Assembly: GCA_900555435.1 (NCBI GenBank) | Contig: USLH01000020.1 | Location: forward strand, 1-20,936 | DNA length: 20,936 nt | Origin: an uncultured Oscillospiraceae bacterium | GTDB taxonomy: Bacteria; Bacillota; Clostridia; Oscillospirales; Ruminococcaceae | Direction of reading: 5' to 3' | Shown here: positions 7,746 to 16,057 of the stretch, one piece after another | How positions within the stretch are numbered: the first letter of the stretch is position 1 | How the letters are laid out: each line of letters begins with the position of its first letter | The notes under the pieces: generated by a model | Databases searched by the model: none | Seen by the model: only the letters and a program-made list of their open reading frames with translations | What the model was told of the DNA's origin: nothing | Program-made: the position numbers and the translations under genes

Positions 7746-8381
7746 GCTCTTTTCCAATTCGTTGACCCGGAAGCAAAGGGTCGATAAGCTGTCCCCTAAA
7801 TGGACATTCTCCACGGCGATCCCGGGATAATCCAGTGTCATATCGTAGTGGCTGAAATTCCAAAACCCCCTGATCCCGCAGTCGACCAGCGTTCCCGCCA
7901 AGCTCCTTGCCGCCTCTTTCGGGATGCAGAGGATCGCCACATCCGGCCGAATCATCCGGCAAAACGCCTCTAAATTGGCGCAGTCGCTGACCGTCACACC
8001 GCCGACATCCATCCCCACCAGAGCCGGGTTACTGTCAAAAATCGCCAGCAGTTCAAACCCTCTGGAAGAAAAATCCATATGCAGCGCAATGGCTCGCCCC
8101 AGATTCCCGGCGCCCAGCAAAACGGCTTTCCGCCGCTTGTCAAGCCCCAAGATCTTCCCGATCTCCTCATACAGATCCTTCACGTTGTAGCCGTACCCCT
8201 GCTGCCCAAAGCCACCGAAGCAGTTCAGATCCTGTCGGATCTGAGACGCGGTAAGCCCCATCTTTGCCGAAAGGTCGCCGGAAGAAATGCGGACGGTTCC
8301 GGACGCCAAAAGCTCCTTTAAAAAGCGGTGATACCGGGGAAGCCGTCGGACAACGGAAAGCGAAACGTTCTCTTTTGCCAT
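7728..8381 (-). CDS. rex: Redox-sensing transcriptional repressor Rex
   Basis: A 217-residue protein matching Rex in length and layout. A winged-helix DNA-binding domain (about 1-80) includes RRLPRYHRFLKEL, the recognition segment LTASQIRQDL and FGGFGQQGYGYNV. A Rossmann NAD(H) domain carries GAGNLG at 90-95, and a C-terminal swapped helix completes the fold. Rex represses fermentation and NADH-oxidising genes when NADH/NAD+ is low and leaves DNA when NADH binds. ATG at 8379-8381 is chosen because the Rex family begins there and AAGGAGAG (complement of 8391-8398) precedes it. The same frame stays open upstream to 8501, but that extension would cover the promoter and is unlike Rex. Transcribed divergently from the marR operon. 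Confidence 0.95.
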   Translation of the reverse strand: MAKENVSLSVVRRLPRYHRFLKELLASGTVRISSGDLSAKMGLTASQIRQDLNCFGGFGQQGYGYNVKDLYEEIGKILGLDKRRKAVLLGAGNLGRAIALHMDFSSRGFELLAIFDSNPALVGMDVGGVTVSDCANLEAFCRMIRPDVAILCIPKEAARSLAGTLVDCGIRGFWNFSHYDMTLDYPGIAVENVHLGDSLSTLCFRVNELEKSKENPV

Positions 8382-8440
8382 AACTGCTGTCCTCTCCTTG
8401 CCTTCAATTGATAAAAAAGAAAACGGGCGCTGTACCCGAC

Positions 8441-8460
8441 TGTTTGTTAAGTAACAAACA
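8441..8460. promoter_or_regulatory. TTTGTTA-AG-TAACAAA inverted repeat in the rex leader
   Basis: TGTTTGTTA (8441-8449) and TAACAAACA (8452-8460) are 9-bp inverted arms separated by AG. The site lies about 12-30 bases downstream of the expected rex start. TTGTTA/TAACAA are the half-site letters of clostridial Rex operators (TTGTTAA-N4-TTAACAA), but the spacing here is 4 bp shorter. A further TTGTTA is at 8474-8479 over the -10 box. Autoregulation by Rex is plausible but the short spacing is a real objection. Confidence 0.6.
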
Positions 8461-8478
8461 ACAAAATAAGATATTGTT

Positions 8479-8508
8479 ATTATACTGCAAATGCATGGCA
8501 AAAGTCAA
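8479..8508 (-). promoter_or_regulatory. Sigma-A promoter of rex
   Basis: Read on the - strand, TTGACT (complement of 8503-8508), an 18-bp spacer and a perfect TATAAT (complement of 8479-8484) point towards rex. The start site is expected near 8472, giving a leader of about 90 bases. Confidence 0.85.
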
Positions 8509-8530
8509 GCGGATCGCCCGTTCCCACGCC

Positions 8531-8559
8531 TTGACAGTCCTTTGCCGAAGTGCTATACT
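8531..8559 (+). promoter_or_regulatory. Sigma-A promoter of the marR-ABC operon
   Basis: A perfect TTGACA (8531-8536), a 17-bp spacer and TATACT (8554-8559) preceded by TGC (extended -10) make a very strong promoter. It diverges from the rex promoter, with the two -35 boxes 22 bp apart. Confidence 0.92.
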
Positions 8560-8583
8560 AAACTGTATAGTTGCACTCGCAAC
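8553..8583. promoter_or_regulatory. Two inverted repeats over the marR start site, probable MarR operator
   Basis: CTATAC (8553-8558) and GTATAG (8565-8570) flank 6 bases and overlap the -10 box. Directly next to them, GTTGC (8570-8574) and GCAAC (8579-8583) flank ACTC. Both sit where a bound repressor would block initiation. MarR-family repressors commonly autoregulate through such dyads, so the linked MarR protein is the obvious candidate. Which dyad is bound is not decided by the sequence. Confidence 0.65.
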
Positions 8584-8608
8584 AAAAGATTCGGAAGAAG
8601 GACTGCCC

Positions 8609-9076
8609 ATGAACTCCTTTATGCGCTGCGTCAGCCGCACTGCCCGCTGCGCCAGCCTCTACCGTGGCGAAAAGCTGGAAAAGCTGGGATTAAATGGCTG
8701 CCACCACACCTACATTCTGGCGATCTGCCGCACCCCCGGCATCTCCCAGGAACAGCTTTCCCGCACCATCTACATCAACAAATCAAACGTCACCCGCCAG
8801 CTGACCTTCTTAGAACAGAACGGCTTTGTCACCCGCACCCCCGACGGGGAAGACCGCCGGATCATGCGGGTCTACCCCACTCAAAAGGCGCTGGACGCCT
8901 ACCCCGTCGTGCTGGAAGTCTTAGAGCAGTGGCAGGACTTCGTCATGGAGGATTTTTCCCCGGAGGAGCGGGAGGAGCTGACCCGCCTGATGCAGCGGGT
9001 CAACGAAAAGGCCGCCGCTTACGCCGAAGGCCGCCTTGCTCCCAAAGAACGCCGGGAAGGCGGTGAGGTGCGTTGA
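8609..9076 (+). CDS. MarR-family transcriptional regulator of the downstream ABC exporter
   Basis: A 155-residue MarR-family protein. The winged helix-turn-helix spans about residues 44-92: ISQEQLSRTIYINKSNVTRQ is the helix-turn-helix and GEDRRIMRVYPT the wing, with the family's D-x-R type wing signature. Flanking helices (about 1-40 and 95-145) form the dimer interface. Family members usually repress linked exporters and release DNA when bound by a small ligand or oxidised. ATG at 8609 is chosen because it matches the family length, follows GAAGAAGGA and lies just after the promoter; the frame is open upstream to 8408 but that part overlaps the promoter. Its TGA overlaps the TTG start of the first ABC gene, so the three genes form one operon. 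Confidence 0.9.
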   Translation: MNSFMRCVSRTARCASLYRGEKLEKLGLNGCHHTYILAICRTPGISQEQLSRTIYINKSNVTRQLTFLEQNGFVTRTPDGEDRRIMRVYPTQKALDAYPVVLEVLEQWQDFVMEDFSPEEREELTRLMQRVNEKAAAYAEGRLAPKERREGGEVR

Positions 9077-10788
9077 ACCTGCTGGTGCGCTACCTGCGCC
9101 CCTACTTCGGGCGGATGTGCGGTGGAATGGTCATCAAGTTCATCGGGACCATTATGGATCTCCTGCTCCCCTGGTGCCTGGCCCACATCGTGGACGACGT
9201 GATCCCCTTGGGAAACATGGGCTTCATCCTCCTCTGGGGCGGACTGATGGCAGTTTTTTCCGTCATCGCCCTTTTGGGCAACGTCATCGCCAACCGCATG
9301 GCTTCCAAAGTGGCAAGAAATACCACTGAAACCATCCGGCGGGATCTTTTCGCTAAGACCCTCTCCCTTTCCTGTGCCCAGTCGGACCGCTTCACCATTC
9401 CCTCCCTTATCTCCCGTCTGACCTCAGACACCTATAACGTCCACAGCATGGTTGGTATGATGCAGCGGCTGGGGATCCGGGCGCCGATCCTGTTGCTGGG
9501 CGGGATCATCGTCACGCTGACTTTGGAGCCGGTGCTGGCGCTGATCCTCATCGCCTGCCTGCCGGTCATGGCGGCGGTGATCGTCACCGTTTCCCGGAAG
9601 GGCATTCCCCTTTACACCAATCTGCAGCAGGGGGTGGACAAGCTCCTCCGCACCGTCCGGGAAAACGTCACCGGCATCCGGGTGGTCAAGGCCCTTTCCA
9701 AGACCGAATACGAAAAAAAGCGCTTCGACGGAGTAAACGCCGACGTTTCCGCCCGGGAGCGGAAGGCCGGCCTTACCATGGCGGTCACCAACCCCACCAT
9801 GAACCTCTTTCTGAATCTTGGCATGATCGCCATTATCCTAGTCGGCGCCTATCGGGTCAACGGCGGCCTCAGCCGGCCGGGAAAGATCATCGCTTTCTTG
9901 AACTACTTCACCATCATCTTAAACGCCATCCTTTCTATCAACCGGATGTTCGTGATGTATTCCAAAGCCATCGCCTCCGCCAACCGCATTGATGAGGTGC
10001 TGCAGACTCCCTCCGACCTTCCGCCCCGGTTGTCCGAGCCGACTAAGGAGGAGGCACACATCGTCTTCGACCACGTTTCCTTCTCCTACCTCAAAAAAGA
10101 AGCTAATTTAATCGACATTAACTTTTCGCTGAAGCGGGGCGAGACTTTAGGGATCATCGGCGCCACCGGCTCAGGGAAGAGCACGGTGGTGAGCCTTCTC
10201 ATGCGGCTTTATGAAGCCGACAGCGGCAGCATTCGTATAAGCGGCGTGAACGTCAACGCCATCCCGCCGGAGATCCTTCACTCCCTCTTCGGTGTCACCT
10301 TCCAGCACGACGTGCTGTTTGCCGACACCGTCCGGGAGAACATCGCCTTCGGCCGGGAGCTTTCCGAAGAAACCTTACGGCAGGCGGCAGAGGACGCACA
10401 GGCGGCGGAATTTTTGGACTCCCTCCCGGAGGGGATGGATCATCTGCTGACCATCAAAGGCTCCAACTTAAGCGGAGGCCAGAAGCAGCGGCTGCTGATC
10501 GCAAGGGCTTTGGCCGGGAACCCGGAGATCCTTATTCTGGACGACTCCTCCAGTGCGCTGGACTATAAAACCGACGCAAAGCTTCGGAAAGCCATTGCCG
10601 AGCGGTTTCAGAACACCACCTCTATCATCATCGCCCAGCGGGTCAGCTCCATCCTTCACGCCGACCACATCCTGGTGTTGGAGGACGGCCGCTCCATCGG
10701 CTACGGCACCCATGAGGAGCTTTTAAAGACCTGTCCCACTTACCGGGAGATCAGCGAATCGCAGATGGGAGGCGGCGCCGTTGCCTGA
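9073..10788 (+). CDS. ABC exporter half-transporter, degenerate-site subunit
   Basis: A 571-residue fused exporter: six transmembrane helices (about residues 10-300), then an ATPase domain. Walker A GATGSGKST is at 363-371 and the signature LSGGQ is intact at 466-470. Walker B reads LILDD, so Asp491 replaces the catalytic Glu, and the switch His is Gln522 (AQRVSS). These two changes mark the degenerate-site partner of heterodimeric exporters of the BmrCD/LmrCD/TM287-288 kind. The start is TTG at 9073 in a TTGA overlap with the marR stop; an in-frame stop at 9064 rules out starts further up, and GAGG (9065-9068) lies close upstream. Probable substrates are drugs, lipids or peptides; the sequence does not say which. 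Confidence 0.92.
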   Translation: MNLLVRYLRPYFGRMCGGMVIKFIGTIMDLLLPWCLAHIVDDVIPLGNMGFILLWGGLMAVFSVIALLGNVIANRMASKVARNTTETIRRDLFAKTLSLSCAQSDRFTIPSLISRLTSDTYNVHSMVGMMQRLGIRAPILLLGGIIVTLTLEPVLALILIACLPVMAAVIVTVSRKGIPLYTNLQQGVDKLLRTVRENVTGIRVVKALSKTEYEKKRFDGVNADVSARERKAGLTMAVTNPTMNLFLNLGMIAIILVGAYRVNGGLSRPGKIIAFLNYFTIILNAILSINRMFVMYSKAIASANRIDEVLQTPSDLPPRLSEPTKEEAHIVFDHVSFSYLKKEANLIDINFSLKRGETLGIIGATGSGKSTVVSLLMRLYEADSGSIRISGVNVNAIPPEILHSLFGVTFQHDVLFADTVRENIAFGRELSEETLRQAAEDAQAAEFLDSLPEGMDHLLTIKGSNLSGGQKQRLLIARALAGNPEILILDDSSSALDYKTDAKLRKAIAERFQNTTSIIIAQRVSSILHADHILVLEDGRSIGYGTHEELLKTCPTYREISESQMGGGAVA

Positions 10789-12544
10789 AAAGGAAAAAAT
10801 GCCCCGTCCCCAGAAGCGGGCGCTGATGCTGCGGCTCTGCGGCTATTTCGGTCAGCATAAGCTCCTTGTCTTCTCCGCCATCGCCCTGACGTTGGGAAGC
10901 AACCTGTTGGCTCTGGTGGGTCCCACCCTTTCCGGAAAGGCCATCGATGCAATCCAGCCGGGGAAGGGGGCGGTGATCTTTTCGGAGGTTTTCCGCTACT
11001 GTGGGCTGATGGTGCTTTTCTATGCCGGATCCTCCATCCTTTCGTACATCCTTTCCTCCCTCATGATCTTTTTGAGCCAGAAGATCGTTTATCAGATGCG
11101 CCGGGAGATCTTCAATAAGCTCTTGGACCTGCCGGTCAACTACTTTGACCGGCACCAGACCGGCGACATCTTGAGCCGCATTTCCTACGACATCGACACA
11201 GTGAACGCTTCCCTTTCCAACGACCTTCTGCAGATCTGCACCAGTGTCATTACGGTGGTCGGCTCCTTTATCATGATGCTGCGGATCTCCCCGAGGCTCG
11301 TCACGGTATTCCTGTTCACCATCCCGGCTTCGATTCTGTTCACCCGCTACCGCTCCAAAAAGGTGCGCCCCCTCTTCCGGAAGCGTTCGGAGAAGCTGGG
11401 GGAATTAAACGGCTATGCGGAAGAGATCATCTCCGGCCACCGGACAATCAAGTCCTACCACCGGGAAGCCGTCATGGAAGAACGGTTCAACCGCCGGAAC
11501 ACCAACGCCGTGGATGCCTACTATCGGGCGGACTACTACGGCAGCGTCACCGGCCCTTGCATCAACTTCATCAATAACCTTTCCTTCACCCTTATCAGCA
11601 TTTTCGGAGCGGTGCTTTTCTTAAACGGGATGCTGACCCTGGGCACCATTTCCACCTTCATCCTCTATTCCCGGAAATTTTCCGGCCCTATCAACGAGGC
11701 CGCCAACATCATCAGCGAGCTGCAGTCGGCCCTGGCGGCAGCCGAACGGGTCTTCCGGCTGATGGACGAGGAGCCGGAAGCCGCCGACGCTCCCGATGCG
11801 ATCGTGCTGGAGGACACAAAAGGGAACGTTTCCATGGAGCACATCCGCTTCGGCTATCTTCCGGGGCAGACGATCATCCACGACCTGAGCCTGACTGCTC
11901 CCGGCGGCTCCACCGTTGCCATCGTCGGCCATACGGGTGCGGGGAAGACCACCCTGATCAATCTCCTCATGCGCTTTTACAATCCTCAGAGTGGCGTGAT
12001 CGCCGTGGACGGAAAGGATATCCAGTCCCTTACCCGGAAGAGCCTGCGGCTTTCCTACGCCATGGTGCTTCAGGATGCATGGCTCTTTTCCGGCACGATT
12101 TTTGAGAACATCGCCTACGGCAAGCCCGACGCCACCATGGAAGAGGTGGTCGCCGCCGCCAAGGCCGCTCACATCCACAGCTACATCAGCCGCCTCCCCG
12201 ACGGGTATCAGACGATTATCAACGAGGACGGTCTGAACATCTCCCAGGGGCAGAAGCAGCTTTTGACCATCGCCCGCGCCATGCTTTTAGACGCAAAAAT
12301 GCTGATTCTGGACGAGGCCACCTCCAACGTGGACACCCAGACGGAGAAAAAAATCCAGACCGCCATGCAGGAACTGATGAAGGGGAAGACCTGCTTCATC
12401 ATCGCCCACCGCCTTTCCACCATCCAGCACGCCGATACCATCCTGGTCGTCGACGGCGGCGACATCGTGGAGCAGGGCACCCATTCGGAGCTGATGCAGA
12501 AAAACGGCCGGTACGCCGCCCTTTATAACGCACAATTTCAATGA
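10781..12544 (+). CDS. ABC exporter half-transporter, catalytic-site subunit
   Basis: A 587-residue exporter with six membrane helices (about 20-310) and an ATPase domain. Walker A GHTGAGKTT is at 383-391, Walker B LILDE has the catalytic Glu512, and the switch His543 is present (AHRLST). The signature is ISQGQ at 487-491 instead of LSGGQ. Pairing this altered signature with the Asp-containing Walker B of the upstream subunit gives one weak site, while this Walker A/B with the partner's LSGGQ gives the working one, as expected for a heterodimer. TTG at 10781 follows GGGAGG (10767-10772) and overlaps the upstream stop by 8 bases. ATG at 10799, after AAAAGGA, is an in-frame alternative giving 581 residues. 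Confidence 0.93.
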   Translation: MPEKEKMPRPQKRALMLRLCGYFGQHKLLVFSAIALTLGSNLLALVGPTLSGKAIDAIQPGKGAVIFSEVFRYCGLMVLFYAGSSILSYILSSLMIFLSQKIVYQMRREIFNKLLDLPVNYFDRHQTGDILSRISYDIDTVNASLSNDLLQICTSVITVVGSFIMMLRISPRLVTVFLFTIPASILFTRYRSKKVRPLFRKRSEKLGELNGYAEEIISGHRTIKSYHREAVMEERFNRRNTNAVDAYYRADYYGSVTGPCINFINNLSFTLISIFGAVLFLNGMLTLGTISTFILYSRKFSGPINEAANIISELQSALAAAERVFRLMDEEPEAADAPDAIVLEDTKGNVSMEHIRFGYLPGQTIIHDLSLTAPGGSTVAIVGHTGAGKTTLINLLMRFYNPQSGVIAVDGKDIQSLTRKSLRLSYAMVLQDAWLFSGTIFENIAYGKPDATMEEVVAAAKAAHIHSYISRLPDGYQTIINEDGLNISQGQKQLLTIARAMLLDAKMLILDEATSNVDTQTEKKIQTAMQELMKGKTCFIIAHRLSTIQHADTILVVDGGDIVEQGTHSELMQKNGRYAALYNAQFQ

Positions 12545-12556
12545 TCGGATCCGATC
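12543..12556. repeat. 14-bp perfect palindrome at the stop of the second ABC gene
   Basis: GATCGGATCCGATC is a perfect palindrome starting inside the TGA stop codon. There is no T-run directly after it. It is followed by about 75 bases with no gene before the shared terminator. It may be incidental. Confidence 0.4.
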
Positions 12557-12630
12557 CTTCCGAAAAAGGGATGCGAGCAGAAAATAAAGACTCGTTGACA
12601 TTTTTTAGAGGGATCCAACCTTTCTCCATA

Positions 12631-12672
12631 AAAAAGCGAACGAAAGCCGTTTTCCGCTTCCGTCCGCTTTTT
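12631..12672. terminator. Bidirectional terminator between the ABC operon and carB
   Basis: Two 17-base arms (12631-12647 and 12656-12672) pair around an 8-base loop, with A-runs and T-runs at the outer ends. On the - strand the two imperfect positions are G-U wobbles and the stem is fully paired. On the + strand they are A-C mismatches. It should therefore act best as the carB terminator, starting 5 bases after the carB stop, and less well for the ABC operon. Confidence 0.88.
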
Positions 12673-12677
12673 CTTTG

Positions 12678-15600
12678 TCAGATGGTGGCGATGTCCACCA
12701 GCTCCACGTCGTCGATGGTCTTGTCCATGGCAAGGCAGTCCGCCACGGCGTTTGCCGTATCCAGAGAGGTCAGGCAGACGATGGAGCGTTCCACCGCCTT
12801 CCGCCGGATCCTTACACTGTCCCGGGCTGGGAGCCGCCCCTTCTCCGAAGTGGAGATCACATAATCAATCTTCCCGGAATCCAGAAGGGTCAGGACGTTG
12901 TTTTCTTCGTCCTCGTGGATCTTTTTCACCGTGTTGGCGGCGATCATGTTCCGGTTAAGGTTCAAAGCCGTTCCGCTGGTGGCATAAAGCTCGAAGCCCA
13001 TGGTTGCAAATTTGTCTGCAACCTCTAAAACCTCCTGCTTGTCCGCATCCCGGACGCTGATCAGGACGCCGCCGCTCTTTTTCATCTTGTTCCCGGAAGC
13101 CACAAGCCCCTTCAGAAGCGCCTCGTCAAACCGCTTGGCGATGCCCAAAACTTCGCCGGTAGACTTCATTTCCGGCCCCAGATGGGTGTCCACGTCGCTT
13201 AACTTCGCAAAGCTGAACACCGGCACCTTCACCGCCACATAATCCCGTGCGGGATAAAGCCCGGTGCCGTAGCCCAAGTCCTTGAGCTTCTTCCCTAAGA
13301 GGATCTCTGTCGCCAGCGCCACCATGGGGACGCCGGTGACTTTGCTGATATAAGGCACCGTCCGGGAAGAACGGGGGTTCACCTCAATGACATAGACCGA
13401 GTGGTTGTAGACCACATACTGGATGTTAATAAGCCCCTTCACCTTCAGCGCCAGCGCCAGCCGTGCGGTATAGGCGATCAAGGTCTGCCGGATGTGGTGG
13501 GTCAGGGTCTGGCAGGGATAAACGGAGATGGAGTCGCCGGAGTGGACGCCGGCCCGCTCAACGTGCTGCATGATGCCGGGGATCAGATAATCCTCGCCGT
13601 CGCAGATGGCGTCTACCTCCACCTCGGTGCCCATCATGTACTTGTCGATGAGGACGGGGTTCTCGATGTGGTGGGAGGTGATAATGGCCATGTACTCCTC
13701 CACATCCTTATCGGAGTGGGCGATGATCATGTTCTGCCCGCCCAGCACATAGGAGGGTCTTAGCAGCACGGGATAGGTCAGCTCGTTTGCCGCCTTGATG
13801 GCCTGCTCGGTGGTGAAGACCGTGTGCCCCTGAGGACGGGGGATCTCGCACCGTTCAAGCAAAGCGTCGAACCGCTCCCGGTCCTCCGCCTCATCGATGG
13901 CGTCGGCGGAGGTACCTAAGATCCGCACCCCCAGCTCGTCCAGGTATTTGGTCAGCTTGATGGCCGTCTGGCCGCCGAACTGCACCACAACGCCGTAGGG
14001 CTTCTCCGTCTCGATCAGGCTCCGGACGTCCTCCTTGGTCAGGGGGTCAAAATAGAGCCGGTCGCCGGTGTCGAAGTCGGTGGAGACGGTCTCCGGGTTA
14101 TTGTTGGCGATGACCGCCTCATACCCCGCTTCCTTCAGGGCCCACACGCAGTGGACACAGCAGTAGTCGAACTCGATGCCCTGCCCGATGCGGATAGGGC
14201 CGGAGCCGAAGACGATGACCTTTTTCTTGCCGGTATTCTGCTCTTCGATAAACTCGGCGGCCTCGTTCTCGTCGTCAAAGGTGGAGTAGAAGTAAGGCGT
14301 CTGCGCCTTGAATTCCGCCGCACAGGTATCGACCATTTTATAGGAGGCGTACCGGGGATGCTCCACTTTTTGTCCGGAGATCCGCTCAATGGTGGAGTCC
14401 AAGTACCCCCACTTTTTCGCTTTCAGATACAGCTCGTCGGTCAGCGGCTTTTCCGCCAGCTCTTTCTCCAGATCGGTGAGGTTTTTGAGCTTTCCTAAGA
14501 ACCACTCATCGATCATGGTGATCCCATGGATCGTCTCAAAGGAAACGCCCCGCTTCAGCGCCTCGAAGACCACGAACAGCCGCTGGTCATCGATGATATG
14601 GAGCATTTCGAGAATCTCCTCATCGCTCTTTTTCGCAAGGGTGGGCATGGTCAGGGAGTCAAGCCCCAGCTCGATGGAGCGGACGGCCTTCATGATGCCC
14701 TGTTCGAAAGAGGTGCCGATGGCCATGACCTCGCCAGTGGCCTTCATCTGAGTGCCCAGCGTCCGCTTGGCGTACACGAATTTGTCGAAGGGCCATTTCG
14801 GGAACTTGACCACCAGATAGTCCAGCGCCGGCTCAAAGCAGGCATAGGTGGTGCCGGTCACGGCGTTGACGATCTCGTCCATGGAATAGCCGATGGCGAT
14901 CTTCGCCGCCACCTTTGCGATGGGGTAGCCCGTGGCCTTGGAGGCCAGCGCCGAAGACCGGGACACCCGGGGGTTCACCTCGATGACGGCGTACTCCATG
15001 CTCTCCGGATGCAAGGCGAACTGGCAGTTGCAGCCGCCCTCCACCTTCAGCTCGGAAATGATGTTCAGCGCCGCCGTCCGGAGCATCTGGTACTCCTTAT
15101 CGGACAAGGTCACCGCCGGAGCCACTACGATGGAGTCGCCGGTGTGGACGCCGACGGGGTCCAAGTTCTCCATGGAGCAGACGGTGATCACATTGTCCTT
15201 TGCATCCCGGATCACCTCGAACTCGATCTCCTTCCAGCCGGAGATGCACTTTTCTACTAAGATCTGGGTGATGGGGGAAAGCCGCAGGCCGTTCCGGGCG
15301 ATGTCCCGAAGCTCTTCCTCATCCGCCGCAATGCCGCCGCCGGTGCCTCCTAAGGTAAACGCCGGCCGGACGATGACGGGGTAATCAATGGTCTTGGCAA
15401 ACTCCACGGCAGCCTCCACATCGGTGACCACCTTGGAGGGGATGCAGGGCTGGCCGATCTTCTCCATGGTATCCTTGAATTCCTGCCGATCCTCCGCCTT
15501 GTCAATCGTCTCCGGGTTTGCGCCTAAGAGCTTCACGCCGTGCTCTTCCAAAAACCCTTCCTTCGCAAGCTGCATGGAAAGGGTCAGGCCCGTCTGACCG

Positions 15601-15872
15601 CCTAAGGTGGAAAGCACGCTGTCCGGCTTCTCCAAAAGGATGAGCCGCTTGATCACGTCCAACGTCAGGGGTTCGATGTAGACCTTGTCCGCCATGGCCT
15701 TGTCGGTCATGATGGTAGCGGGGTTGGAGTTGATAAGAACGACCTCCAGCCCCTCTTCCTTCAGTGCCCGGCAGGCCTGGGTGCCTGCATAGTCGAACTC
15801 CGCAGCCTGCCCGATGACAATGGGTCCGGAGCCGATGACCAGAACTTTCTTGATATCGCTTCTCAGCGGCAT
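12678..15872 (-). CDS. carB: Carbamoyl-phosphate synthase large subunit (CarB)
   Basis: A 1064-residue enzyme of normal length that makes carbamoyl phosphate from bicarbonate, ATP and ammonia delivered by the glutaminase subunit CarA. The two homologous ATP-grasp halves are visible: IGSGPIVIGQAAEFDYAG near residue 13 and FGSGPIRIGQGIEFDYC near 550. The MGS-like allosteric domain starts near 930 with GGVLISVRD and includes ATSGTA. ATG at 15872 (MPLRSDIKKVLV) is preferred because AAGGATG lies 8 bases upstream and CarB proteins begin this way; the ATG at 15881 directly abuts that ribosome binding site. It is the last gene of the pyr operon, followed by a terminator. No carA gene adjoins it, which is unusual. 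Confidence 0.96.
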   Translation of the reverse strand: MPLRSDIKKVLVIGSGPIVIGQAAEFDYAGTQACRALKEEGLEVVLINSNPATIMTDKAMADKVYIEPLTLDVIKRLILLEKPDSVLSTLGGQTGLTLSMQLAKEGFLEEHGVKLLGANPETIDKAEDRQEFKDTMEKIGQPCIPSKVVTDVEAAVEFAKTIDYPVIVRPAFTLGGTGGGIAADEEELRDIARNGLRLSPITQILVEKCISGWKEIEFEVIRDAKDNVITVCSMENLDPVGVHTGDSIVVAPAVTLSDKEYQMLRTAALNIISELKVEGGCNCQFALHPESMEYAVIEVNPRVSRSSALASKATGYPIAKVAAKIAIGYSMDEIVNAVTGTTYACFEPALDYLVVKFPKWPFDKFVYAKRTLGTQMKATGEVMAIGTSFEQGIMKAVRSIELGLDSLTMPTLAKKSDEEILEMLHIIDDQRLFVVFEALKRGVSFETIHGITMIDEWFLGKLKNLTDLEKELAEKPLTDELYLKAKKWGYLDSTIERISGQKVEHPRYASYKMVDTCAAEFKAQTPYFYSTFDDENEAAEFIEEQNTGKKKVIVFGSGPIRIGQGIEFDYCCVHCVWALKEAGYEAVIANNNPETVSTDFDTGDRLYFDPLTKEDVRSLIETEKPYGVVVQFGGQTAIKLTKYLDELGVRILGTSADAIDEAEDRERFDALLERCEIPRPQGHTVFTTEQAIKAANELTYPVLLRPSYVLGGQNMIIAHSDKDVEEYMAIITSHHIENPVLIDKYMMGTEVEVDAICDGEDYLIPGIMQHVERAGVHSGDSISVYPCQTLTHHIRQTLIAYTARLALALKVKGLINIQYVVYNHSVYVIEVNPRSSRTVPYISKVTGVPMVALATEILLGKKLKDLGYGTGLYPARDYVAVKVPVFSFAKLSDVDTHLGPEMKSTGEVLGIAKRFDEALLKGLVASGNKMKKSGGVLISVRDADKQEVLEVADKFATMGFELYATSGTALNLNRNMIAANTVKKIHEDEENNVLTLLDSGKIDYVISTSEKGRLPARDSVRIRRKAVERSIVCLTSLDTANAVADCLAMDKTIDDVELVDIATI

Positions 15873-15907
15873 ATTTCTCATCCTTTCTTATGGTTCTCAA
15901 AACACGA

Positions 15908-16057
15908 TTAAAAGAGATATAATCCCCATTGACCTTCCGACTTCAGCCAGGCGCCTCCGGGATAGGGCGCTGCGCCGTCATACTGACAGGGGACGATCTC
16001 CACGCCCTCGCCGTTTAAAACGCCCCATTTCCCGTCCCGGAAAACCGGAGCCGTCCC
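15908..16057 (-). pseudogene. In-frame continuation of the lipoprotein gene after a TAG codon
   Basis: Directly after the TAG at 16058-16060 the same frame stays open for 49 codons to TAA at 15908-15910. It reads GTAPVFRDGKWGVLNGEGVE, then VPCQYDGAAPYPGG and EGQWGLYLF. This contains the best WG-repeat unit of the whole gene (RDGKWGVLNGEG) and a second WG pair at its end. No ribosome binding site or good start is seen within it. It is most simply the real C-terminus of the upstream lipoprotein, separated by one nonsense codon (or a sequencing error, or a readthrough stop). It ends 26 bases before the first possible carB start. Confidence 0.8.

Noticed and set aside
8382..8501. N-terminal extension of Rex
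   Set aside because: It would cover the rex -10 box and leader palindrome, and is unlike Rex N-termini. The ATG at 8381 has its own ribosome binding site.
8408..8608. N-terminal extension of the MarR protein
   Set aside because: It would span both divergent promoters. The ATG at 8609 gives a normal-length MarR protein after the promoter.
12595..12600. TTGACA between the ABC operon and carB
   Set aside because: No -10 box lies 16-19 bp downstream and a terminator follows; there is no + strand gene for it to drive.
14526..15260. 244-codon open frame on the + strand opposite carB
   Set aside because: It is antisense to a conserved part of CarB, with no recognisable domain.
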